NCBI GenBank assembly: GCA_001695595.3
Contig: MBPM02000064.1
Span: 124,001 to 188,000 of the forward strand
DNA length: 64,000 nt
Direction: 5' to 3'
DNA from: Plasmopara viticola
Lineage: Eukaryota > Oomycota > Peronosporomycetes > Peronosporales > Peronosporaceae
Part shown: piece by piece, positions 22,027 through 32,059 of the stretch
Layout of the letters: every line of letters starts with the position of its first letter
How positions within the stretch are numbered: the first letter of the stretch is position 1
Notes under the pieces: model-generated
Told to the model about the DNA's origin: nothing
Seen by the model: only the letters and a program-made list of their open reading frames with translations
Databases searched by the model: none
Translations under genes and position numbers: made by a program

Positions 22027-22829
22027 GTGGTAGCTCCATGCCGCTTATTTTGAGCCGCCAATGAGCAGCAACTAGCTAAAAGCAAAAAGTGAAGATAGCT
22101 ACGAAGCTTTTAAGCAAGTAAATCGTTTTAATTTTGAACCCGTACTAAACGGAAGGTCATTGCGTTGCTAAAGTAGGAGGCTTTTGGTGAGCATCACACA
22201 CCAGGTTCCGTTTCAACTGACTGTGGCCACGGTGGACTGGCGCCCCGCTCGCTTCAACTCAACCGCGAACTTCCCAAGGTGCAAATCACGAGCCATCCAC
22301 ACACAGCTGGCAACCTCACTATGTGTCAGCGCTGATAAAAAACAAGCCCTTCTTCAGACAGAACATGCATATACTACGCGCATGTTAAGTCATTTACAAG
22401 GACAGTTCATAGTGCATATGATGAAGGCTCCGATAAAGCTCACTATTTTATTTGTAATTATCCTCGAAATAAATATTTCGATTAGAGACCACTAGTATAT
22501 CCTCTCCAATAATAATCACATACTAGAATTTGTAAATCAAAAGCTGCTAATTCTCGTAAGTCCATCTAAGAAGTGGTGTTACTTATTCGGTAATCGAGAA
22601 ATACGGTGCTAAAAAGTAGAGGATTGATATGTGGTCTTGCTGGCTCTCCACGGCGTTTATACGGCGCTGCAAAGTCCGAACAATTGTATTTGGTTTCGTC
22701 ATTTATGTACACGTTAAGTGTTTGTAATCATAGAATCAGCCAATGCGCACGAAGCAGTTCTAGCGCAGTCTGTGGTTAGCTAGCTCCTCTGCATTTTGCA
22801 ACCGGACGCCAAGAAACCAAGACAAGGAC

Positions 22830-23318
22830 ATGCGGCGAAATTGTGTCCTGCTTTTGCTGCCCTTGTTTGTATGCGTTTCCGGTGCTATTGATGCTTCTAA
22901 CGTCCGCTCGAGTGGTGCCGACACAACCAAGGGCGAGACCTCGGCGCGCTTCCTAAAGTCTACAACTAGTACTGAAAGTAACTCGATGGCTGCCGATCTC
23001 GAAAAACGAATGTTTTCTATGCGAGTGAAGAACGTGTTGAGGTTCAAGCCGGTAAAATCCGCTGGCAATATGAAAGGGGTGCAAGAAGCTCAGAAAGTGT
23101 TGAATTCGGTTATGAACGGCAAAAAGGTTACGCGTCTCACTTCGGAAAAGCTACACGTTATAGAGTCTTACGCGCACAGTCACAAAACGAATTGGCTCGC
23201 GTTGATGTATTATATCGCCACTGGACTCAGTCTCCTGCTCTTTGTATACGTCGCGTACGGCGCGCTCTTCTTAGGCTACCGTCCATATGGCATGGGCGGG
23301 GCTCCCAGATCCAACTAA
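22830..23318 (+). CDS. Secreted RxLR-like effector candidate with C-terminal membrane segment (162 aa)
   Basis: Residues 1-22 form a signal peptide (RRNCVLLLLPLFVCVSGA). A degenerate RxLR motif, RFLK, sits at residues 40-43, followed by an EER-like DLEKR near residue 57. The middle is basic. Residues about 122-150 form a strong transmembrane helix, and a short PYGMGGAPRSN tail ends the protein. RxLR proteins are secreted into plant cells; those with a C-terminal membrane segment are often retained at the host ER. It has no intron, as is usual for this class. It lies 322 bp upstream of a second effector-like gene on the same strand. Effector status is inferred from architecture, not homology. 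Confidence 0.7.
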   Translation: MRRNCVLLLLPLFVCVSGAIDASNVRSSGADTTKGETSARFLKSTTSTESNSMAADLEKRMFSMRVKNVLRFKPVKSAGNMKGVQEAQKVLNSVMNGKKVTRLTSEKLHVIESYAHSHKTNWLALMYYIATGLSLLLFVYVAYGALFLGYRPYGMGGAPRSN

Positions 23319-23640
23319 ATAATTGTAAACTAGAAGACGTTTTGTTTAAATACACTCTTGTTGTAAAAACGCGTAAAAACTTAGTTCAAGAAAAAGCACT
23401 TTGCCGGTTTGGCCATAAAATAAGCCACTTAATGTTTTTACAGGACGCTCATCCAATAAAAATATTCTTTTTGACTGTTTTTCTTGGCGGATCAGAAGTA
23501 AAAAAGGTTGGGACATTTAGCTCTGGATTGAAAGCTGATCGGCACAAGATACGTAGATACAGTCCAGAGCAGGGAGGAACGTCTTCGTAAACTCATTCTT
23601 TAATTCGCATAGCTCTGCTTCCATCAATTGCCTTACAACG

Positions 23641-24573
23641 ATGATATTTGCCACTGGTTTCGTCCTCACTGCTCTCGCCGTCACGACAGCGGATGCTGGC
23701 AATCCAACATACTTGCGGTCCACCTCTCTTGATATCAGTAGCCAAGACGACTCTGCAAACTCGCCTACCTCTCAAAAGTATGACGATGAGAAGGATATTA
23801 CCTTAGATATGGTGCAATTCCTGTCCGATAGTGGCAGTCTTGATGGGAGTCAAGACGCGGTCGATGCCATGACGTTGATTGGCAGGAGCGATGATCCCAT
23901 TCAAGCGAACAAGGACGACGCGAGTACCTCTCTCGATCACGAGCTGTTGTGGTTATTTGGCGGCAAAGCGAAGGAGACGCCTGTGAAGAAAGACACGGAA
24001 GCTACAAGCACGGAAGGGTCGATGACCTATCCTTCCTGGCTCGAAGAAGACGATACGGCAAGCATGACCACGAAACAGAGTTTTCAAGACCTCTGGCTCT
24101 ACGGCAGCGACTCGACTTCTGGCAGCGACGACCCTTTTTCCAGCAAGGGCGCCAAGGGATCGGGATCCTTTCATTCAGATATCAAGGTCTTGCAAGCACT
24201 GGGTGACGTCTTTGATTATTCCGAGACGAAGCGTGCCTCGAAATTTGAAGACAGTGGCAATGAAAACGACGACGTAAGCAAGAGTGGCCTGGACACTTCG
24301 TCGACGCCACTAACGGACCCAACCAAGCTGGACACTACAATTGATTCGACTATCGAGGAGTATTGGAAGACTTCAGCCGACGGCGAGCCTAATGACGCAG
24401 ACACTCAAGTAGGAAAGAGCCCCGTCTCCAAGGAGAAGGCACCGGAGACTGAAAGCGACAGCGACGCCACTCAAAGTACAGGTGACGAGCTACAGCTTGC
24501 GCCACCATCCAATGATGATGATCACCTACACTATAAGCCGGGGAAGGCGATCGCGTTTGACCTAGAGAACTAA
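23641..24573 (+). CDS. Secreted acidic effector candidate (310 aa)
   Basis: Residues 1-19 are a signal peptide (MIFATGFVLTALAVTTADA). Immediately after comes NPTYLRSTS, where TYLR may be a decayed RxLR. The rest is very rich in Asp, Ser, Thr and Lys and is probably disordered. Two related Trp motifs, ELLWLFGG and QDLWLYGS, lie about 45 residues apart. There are no cysteines of note, no membrane segment and no intron. The neighbouring effector-like gene upstream is on the same strand. I do not recognise the family. Secretion is well supported; effector function is inferred from context. Confidence 0.65.
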   Translation: MIFATGFVLTALAVTTADAGNPTYLRSTSLDISSQDDSANSPTSQKYDDEKDITLDMVQFLSDSGSLDGSQDAVDAMTLIGRSDDPIQANKDDASTSLDHELLWLFGGKAKETPVKKDTEATSTEGSMTYPSWLEEDDTASMTTKQSFQDLWLYGSDSTSGSDDPFSSKGAKGSGSFHSDIKVLQALGDVFDYSETKRASKFEDSGNENDDVSKSGLDTSSTPLTDPTKLDTTIDSTIEEYWKTSADGEPNDADTQVGKSPVSKEKAPETESDSDATQSTGDELQLAPPSNDDDHLHYKPGKAIAFDLEN

Positions 24574-24813
24574 GTGGTACTTGCGAAAATGACGCAATGG
24601 GTAACAATATTTGTAAATCTGGAAAGCTTTCGTTGGCCACGGCTTAGCGTGGCCTTTAATAAATCGGCTAAATTCATGCACGTTTTCTAATCTCTACTCA
24701 GCCCGTTCAAAGCTTTTTTTCACTGATTCGAAGGATTTTGCTCAGCGGGTCATCAATGCTTCAATTAACTTTATGGCGATGTCAATCACGTCAATGGTAG
24801 TTCCTTGTCCTGC

Positions 24814-27800
24814 TTACCCGTCTGGGTCTGCCCAGCAAGGCTGAATATCCGAGAGGACGTAAAGTAGATCGTTGCCAGTCAGAATCTCGTGTGGCTGTGG
24901 ATTCACGTACACGTAGCCAAACGGTACGCTTCGTTTCCTCTCCGAGACTTCAAAGCGAGTTCTTGGACCGGGGGTCGACCACTGACCCTTGGTGAGCAGC
25001 AATTGCACGGAAGACGACTGCAGCATGATATCGGGACGACATCGGTACAATCCAATCACGAGACTCCCGTCCGAAGACAGCAAGTAGTGGAATACGAACT
25101 CAAACGTGCGACCGACAAAGTCCAGTGGTACCTCTACAGCAAATAATGAGCTTCGCTGTACGCCAAGATTTGACGACGTGGACACTGTGGGGGATGCAAC
25201 AGCGTCTTCAAAGCCAACTGGAGTGCTAGGAAGTGTACCGAGCCCATCATCCGTCCAAGAAGCGAAAATGAACTCTCGCAAAATGTTTTTGATACGAGCG
25301 TTGAAAAATTGATTGATCAGCAAACTGTCACAAAGCGACGTGCTGTACGTGAGGCCAGCGGCAAAAGCAGGAGAGACGGCAAAGTTACGCGCCAATTCCA
25401 GCGACGAAGTCGAAGCAGCAGCCGAATCGCACTCGGCCAATGGAAACCAGCCACTTTTCGTGAGGTTCTGAGCGATAAAGTGCACGTTTGCACGATTCAC
25501 AAGCTCCGTGATGATGCGTGGCGCTCGCGTCGGCCCTATTATCGTCATAATCGTCTTGTGTAGTGCAATGCACGCCTAGAAATGGACAAATCACGATTAA
25601 AACTTTGCCTTGCTTCAAGCTGTACGATCACTTACGGCATCTTGGAGCAACTCGGACGTGCCGGCTTCAGCGATTTCACCTTCCGCCCCCAATAGGACAA
25701 TGCGAAAGGCACAATGAACACCAGCTCGTTGAGAGTGTCGTGACGGAACGGATCGCCCACAACAAAGCGTACGTTGAGAAAGCGTTGAAAGAGCTGGTAG
25801 CCGTCCGCTTCAGGCAACGTTGACGTCACAATGACGACTGGGCGGTGTTGCCGTAGTGCACGTACGCGGAGTGGACCAAGAAAGTATTCGAGATGATGAG
25901 GAAACGTCAAGGGCGAGAGATTGCAGACCACAATGTGATCCGTCTCCAATTGCAACGACTTGACGTCCTGGAGGACGGCTGTTTCTGGGTTGCAACGGGT
26001 ACGTTCGTGTGTAGGAGAGAGACCACTTGTCCTGACAGAAAGAGGAGACGCGTGCTCCTCTTCCTCGATGCAAAAGCTTCGGTTCTCGTGGCTCGCAACT
26101 GACACGGGACTGGCTGCTTCTGATTGCCAGTTGACAAAGCGGGACCGTCGTCGGTGAAGCGAGGAGACTTTGTCATCGTGAAAGCTGCTGGGTGTGTCAA
26201 TTCCAGTACTGCTCTCCGTGATTGAGGCACGCTTGGACTTGGCACTTTCTCCACGGGACAAACGTCTCGACTTCCAATTCTGACGCTGAGCCATCCAAGC
26301 TTCTGGCATCTGTGACGTCGCTTCCATCGCCGTCACCGCATTCGCCTCACGTCGATCTCGAGCAATGACAAAGACTGTCTCCGCCCCAACGCACGTGTAG
26401 GAATCGCCAGGATTGAGCAGCAGCCTGTCACTGCGACCTTCTGACGACGAGGGACTCATCGTGATTGCAAACACAATCACACCCGAGCATTGAGCGTAAG
26501 CAAGCGACGCTACTTCAGAGAACGTTTTGCCAAAGACCACGGACGCGGGCGGTAATTCGACAGAATACACTTCGTGACTTGAACCGTGAAGATACCGGTC
26601 TTCCCATGACGCATCTGCTTCAGGTGGTTCGTCGTAGTCACCGCTTGTAGCGTAACTGGAGGTCGAGGTGAGACTGTACATGAACGTCGAGAACCCTGGA
26701 CAGACGCAGTTTTGACCAAGTAATGAATGCATGACTTCGGAAAAACAGAGTACGCTGGATAACCCCAAGTCGGCAACGAGTCCTCGGTTGACTGACAAGT
26801 GGAGTTGTGCATACACTCGAGCATTGGGTGCCTCCCGTCGCGCAGCGAGGATGCGCATCAACGCGCGGTGGTCACTGCTGGCTGAAGACTCCCCTGCCAC
26901 ACGCCGTGCGAGAATGAACATGGCGTCGGCAGAAGCACAAGCAGCTCGTTGAGCATCATCCACGTCCAGTAACGAACCTTGGATAAAACTTGCTCGTTTC
27001 TCAAAGAATGGGTCCATGAGCAAAGCGATCAGTGACGTGGCCGGTTCTTCCTCGCAAAGCACCACGACGTTTATGTCGACAAGGTCATGGTCGTCGTGAA
27101 AGACTTCGCGAAAGAAATGATCGATCCGTGACGGAGTCAAGTCTCCACACAGAATGATGTGTTTACTGGTGGCAGATGGGGAGTGAGTGGCGAGCTCGTA
27201 TGGGGAAAAGGAGCTTCCAAGCGCTAGGATTTGCGACACTTGATACGGGACGATCAAAATGAGCACCAAGACAAGGGCACCCACACAGACTTTAGCGAGT
27301 GGGTTCTCGGCAGGAGGCGACTGGATCGTCACAAAGGCAAGCACGGAATTGAAAAAGGAATTGAAAAAGGTCCATTCGCCGACATTGCCGTCCGCGTACT
27401 TGGTGTCCGCAGTCTCAGCGACCTGGATGACACCAGCTGCGACGGCGATGATGATCATCAATTGAAGATAGCATAGCATTACAAATTGCTGGACAGGAGA
27501 TAAAAGTCCGTGGCACCGACTGAGCACGGCTTTGGCTTTGATGTAACACATGGCAAACCGCACGGGGTATACGAAGCGCCAGTTCGAGATGCCATACCAT
27601 AGAGTACTGCGTTCATTTGAAGCCCAGGCAGTCAATTAGCTAAAGCTAGTCGAATCATGGCATGAACAGGGACACTTAACTGGTTTGGAAGGAAAAACGA
27701 CGTTGGGACCACTGGCAGCACAACAGCAAGCGTGACAAGTCCTGAGAAGGAAAGGACGTAGTCTTGACGGCGACTGGAGAGATAAATGCCTCGAAAGAGA

Positions 27801-28057
27801 AAGTCGGCTGCGAAAAAGCTTGCACACGCAATGTCCACGATCCAAAGACCAGAGGGCATCTAGAATGTCAGTTTAGAATACAAAGTCTAATCAAATTGGT
27901 CGCAAAGCAAGAGCACAAGACGTACGCCATTCGGAGAGACGTACGTGAATGCAATGTAAGAGCTTGCAAACACTATCGAGACCAGAGCAAGGAAAACGTC
28001 CAGTCCGATTCCGAATGAACTGTGGTCGAGGTATCTAGTAAAACGGATCCAAAACAT
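24814..28057 (-). CDS. BK/Slo-type calcium-gated channel with RCK domains and atypical pore; one frame error
   Basis: Exons resolved on the minus strand: S1 exon to 27941 (start no later than 28057), 27859-27699 (S2 to S4 region), 27606-25636, and 25575-24814. After S5 and a pore helix (WTFFNSFFNSVLAFVTI), the filter position reads TIQSPPAEN (27338-27301) instead of TVGYG, so potassium selectivity is doubtful. The RCK1 domain follows (HIILCGDLTPSRIDHF, with EEEP, FIQGSLLDVDDAQRA and ADAMFILA), then a Ser/Arg-rich linker and RCK2 (IITELVNRANVHFI). A one-base loss in a G run near 25721 breaks the frame; adding one base there makes all exon phases close. This is probably sequencing error. Upstream frames at 28035-28253 and 28257-28559 hold hydrophobic stretches and may contain an S0 exon, but no splice path could be fixed. 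Confidence 0.8.
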
Positions 28058-28682
28058 CAATGATCCGCTTCATTGTTGGGATGCAAATTGATCTCTCCGT
28101 ACCGACTGAGACGATCACGACTGCGTGAACCATGACTGTCGCTGAGAATTTTAAAAGTGGACGATAAGTCACCACTTTCAGGCTCTGCCGTTGAGAACTT
28201 TTGCGATCAATGTGCTGGGAGGAATTTTTCAGAGAAAATCGTTTGCCTACCAAAGTTTAGAGTATGCATGTTTTGTTCTGGGTGGAGCTGGTGCAACGCG
28301 CGTTTGATCGGCAAAACAGCCCCATAATTCGAGTTGTGGTCACGGTGTAGATGCTGGTGCTCAGACATGCTACGCAAGAGACGAAAGTTGCACTGGAGCG
28401 AAGCGGTGCGAGGTGCAGTCGACAGTTATATACAAAACGTCGCAAAAGCTTATTAAAGTATCTGCCTAAGACAACATCGCAATGCACGTCACAGTCACGT
28501 GAAACGATCATGCCACGACGTGCTGTGTAGTATCTAGACATACGCTGATTGTACAGCATTTAAACTTGGACAATCTACAGGTTGAGCCATTGGTCTGGTT
28601 GAAAGTTCACCTTTGTAGGCCATTTGTGCACTTCATTACCGAATCAAAATCTAGTGGCAAACAGGGTTGCAAGAGCTCTCAA

Positions 28683-30120
28683 TCAAGGGGTACGTTTTTC
28701 CGTCTCTGGCTGTGCGTCTTCCTTGACTGATCTCCTCGCTTCGGCAGCAATTATGGTTGCCAGTTCCTGTAATTCACTTTTCGATTCTTCAATGCTCAGC
28801 TGAAGAGATCGCAACTTCGTTCGCTTCCCAATTGGACCAGGTGCTTGCTTTAATCCGTTTGCACATTTCTCAGCATTGCACGCTTTTCTCGCCCGTCGGT
28901 AGCGACGTACCGCCGCAACGACAAGCAAAAGATATCGTTCGATATCACGCACCAGCATCAGAGCTTCAGCGCCTGTAGAGACAAAGCCTGGGATACCAAT
29001 GCGGCCTATCGAATCAACTCTGTCAGGATGTGCCAACCGCTCTGCCTCCACAATGATTGCCTCGATCATGGACGATATATCCTCTTGCGATGCACGAATA
29101 CTAAACAAAAGACCTTCCACTTCTTGTGAAATTTCCGTGGCGTCCTTAACATGAGGTCCCCCCGCGTTTGTGGGACGACCAACCGTTTTTGGTCCGTGTT
29201 TCAAATTCTCTAATGCTCGGTGTCGACGATCGACTGCCGCCACCGAACGCAGCATATGCACGTCGATATCTTGCAGCATTTGAGCTCGCCATCCTCTGGC
29301 TTTCCATGAGGCCTCATACTCATGAAATTCCGCGTGTTGACCAATGTTACCATACGTCGTCCGCTCAAGCTTTACCCGTGGATCGATCCGAATGCTGTCT
29401 TGATCATCGCCCGAACTACCATCATCACTACTGCTCTTCTCAAATGCCTTTCTTTGCAAATCTATCATTGGCGGCATCTTTTCGACTGACTCACTCCTAG
29501 CCGTCGAAAGCTTCTTGCGTCGCTTCCACTTGCGCTGAATCTCTGTCATTGCAGCCGATGAACGCTCGTCCTTGTCCTCCATTAAACTCTTTTCCTTTAC
29601 AGTCATTGTATCCCCAAAAGAATGTGACGGCTTGGACGGCAGTGGCTTGAAAGGTTGTGCTTGTTTTAACGGCTGTGTCTTCGACGGCTGTGTCGGCTCA
29701 AGGTCGGACACGTCGGATTCGTCCGGTAGCAAATACCGTACCCCACCTAGTACCATAGTCATCCCTTCGTCAGCAACTAGTGTTCAATCTCCTAACGTGC
29801 TCGCCTCTACCTTTACCTTGCCTCAAAATAAATGCGTACAGCTCTCCTTCGCCGACGAAAAAATCTTTATTATGTTTTGCTGCATCTCCTTTACTTTCAC
29901 TCCCTGGGACGTGATAGATATTTTGCTGTTGCAACCCATGAGGTTCCTCAATGATCCAATTTCGTTCCTTGATAATTTTTACCACATCTTTACCACTTAT
30001 GCCAATTCGATTGAGTAATTCGCGAGGTGGCCGCTTTTCCAATGACATGGCAACACCCTGCTGACTGTTGCGTCGCGTGCTCTGTATCTGTCGTTTAAGG
30101 GCGCGACTTGAAGACGGCAT
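28683..30120 (-). CDS. Unknown conserved-looking protein (461 aa, 2 exons)
   Basis: Exon 1 is 30120-29817 and exon 2 is 29764-28683, with a 52-nt GT-AG intron; the joined length gives 461 residues. The N-terminus is basic (MPSSSRALKRQIQSTRRN), followed by ELLNRIGISGKDVVKII, which could be a small DNA- or ubiquitin-binding-like helical fold, but I do not recognise it. Residues about 115-250 are Pro/Lys- and Ser/Asp-rich. The C-terminal half is helical, with Leu/Ile heptads, and a KLRSLQLSIEESKSELQEL coiled coil near the end. The start at 30120 lies 107 bp from the divergent start of mitochondrial RecA, so the two probably share a promoter region. An alternative start at 30249 would overlap that gene's first exon. 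Confidence 0.62.
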
Positions 30121-30227
30121 TGTGAGCCAGAGATTTAGTAACTCACGCAAAGATAGACCGAGTAACCTTTTGCGTAACCGCGTACTTAAGCGTGCGAACT
30201 TAGCCCCGGTACTTATAACCCACAGCA
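30121..30227. promoter_or_regulatory. 107-bp divergent promoter region
   Basis: This gap separates the start of the unknown minus-strand gene (30120) from the RecA start (30228). Both starts are supported by spliced frames, so initiation signals for both must lie here or in the 5' exons. No specific motif could be assigned. Confidence 0.4.
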
Positions 30228-31785
30228 ATGCTACGGCGACTGGCGTCATGTCTAGCGCCTCCAGCGACCACTATCGGCTCGCCATTTTTGTTAATCAAGC
30301 GCTTTAAACGCTCAGCTGTAAAATCGGGGCGCGTGGGCTCCGCTAGTGGCTCTGGTACGGACCTATAGGCCAAGACTTTGGTAGTGTAACCTTTTTAAGT
30401 TCAATGTCGCGCAGACCGCAGCGTGGCTCTGACAATGGCCATCCGACAGATTGAAAGTAGCTTTGGCAAAGGTGCCGTCATGCAGCTTGGGTCAACGTGA
30501 GTGATTGTCCGCAATCATTTGAGATCAAGTTTAATCTAGACGTTTTGCGTGGTGAATGGTACCGTGTTGTAGTAAAACTGCAGAGCGCGTGGACGTCATA
30601 TCATCCGGTTCTTTGTCGTTAGACTTGGCTTTGGGTGTTGGTGGCATCCCAAGAGGGTGCGTACCGGATAGAGATGATATCTATCTGTTTATATCAACTT
30701 TGGTCAAATTCTGGCTGCCAGACGTGTTGTAGAGATCTATGGCCCGGAAAGCTCTGGAAAAACGACGCTGGCCCTCAGCTGCATAGCTGAAGCTCAAAAG
30801 GCCGAAGGTGGCGTCTGTGCCTTTATCGATGCAGAGCACGCTATTGATGCTCACTACGCAAAGGCTTTAGGAGTCGATATCGACGCTTTGTACGTTTCAC
30901 AGCCCGCTTCAGGAGAAGAAGCTCTTGAAATTGCAGACACGCTTATTCGATCAGGAGCTGTAGATCTTGTGGTACTGGACAGTGTAGCTGCTCTAGTACC
31001 ACGTGCCGAACTGGAAGGTGAAATGGGGGATCAGCAAATTGCTCTGCAGGCGCGGCTTATGAGCCAAGCTTTACGAAAACTGACAGGGTCGCTGTCCAAG
31101 TCGAACTGTACGATCATTTTCTTAAACCAGATTCGCCAAAAGGTGGGCATCATCTTTGGATCGCCCGAAGTCACGTCAGGTGGGACCGCTTTGCGGTACT
31201 ACGCATCGGTGCGACTGGACATTCGCCGGAAAACGGCCATTAAGGAAGGCGATGAAGTTGTTGGCAATGAGACGGTGGTCAAGGTGGCAAAAAACAAGCT
31301 TGCTTCGCCGTTTAAAGTGGCAAATTTTGACATGATGTTCGGGCGCGGTATCGATCGCCAGTCAGAGCTGGTGCGGCGATTATGCTCATTAATTGTTAGA
31401 AGTAATGACCTCACCATCGATTCTACAGCTTGATTTGGGTGTGCAGCATGGTCTATTGAAGCGGTCAGGCGCGTGGTATAGTCTGGCTGAAAGCGATGGT
31501 GAGTCGTAGAGAGATAAAATGTAGTGGCCTGGATCTTACTGCTCTTGTGCAGATCCTATTGCGCAGGGAAGGGCGAAAGCGAAGGTTTTCTTGCAAGAGA
31601 ATCCTCAACTCGCGACAGGTCTCGAGGCCAAGCTGCGTCAAATGCTCTTTCAAAAAGAAAAAAAAGATGATGAGCCAAGTGGAGAAGTGACAAGCAAAGT
31701 CGCTGAAGGCGTCGACGATGCAGATGACAACGTCGATAATGTCGACAATAATGGTAGCAGCGAGGACGAGGGTGTTGCACGATGA
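30228..31785 (+). CDS. RECA: Mitochondrial RecA recombinase (6 exons, 414 aa)
   Basis: Bacterial-type RecA that binds single-stranded DNA and catalyses ATP-dependent strand exchange, here probably in mitochondria. Exons: 30228-30354, 30415-30496, 30573-30656, 30722-31370, 31429-31498, 31553-31785; all junctions are GT-AG and phases close to 1245 nt. The first exon encodes an Arg-rich, acid-free presequence ([15 protein letters not shown]), typical of mitochondrial import. Then [18 protein letters not shown], Walker [10 protein letters not shown] (residues 105-113), [17 protein letters not shown], Walker [21 protein letters not shown], the loop 1 to loop 2 region, [20 protein letters not shown] and KNKLASPFK. 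The C-terminus is acidic, with Asp/Asn repeats ([13 protein letters not shown]), as in bacterial RecA. The gene is intact and of organellar (endosymbiont) origin. Confidence 0.93.
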
Positions 31786-32059
31786 AGACACGACTGTCGG
31801 CAATTTTTGCGATCACGTATCAGCACAAGACTAAAGGGTGATTCTCTTTTTATATTGCAATATCGAAACGCGCTTGTCTGGTCCAAAGTGCCCGTGATGT
31901 GCTCGTTTGTAAGTTGTCTTTATTATGATGCTGTTTCCTCGTTGTCTGAAGGTTGGGACGAGCACGCCATCGCTCCCTGGTCTTGCGATGCCAGCAGCGT
32001 AAGTAATTTACTCACCTAGAGACCGAGCTCTAAATATGTAGCTCACACATACAGACCAT
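31786..32059. other. Convergent 3' gap between RecA and the cyclin fusion gene
   Basis: The two stop codons face each other across 274 bp. No gene is visible. Terminators and polyadenylation signals of both genes must lie here, but none could be assigned. Confidence 0.5.
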
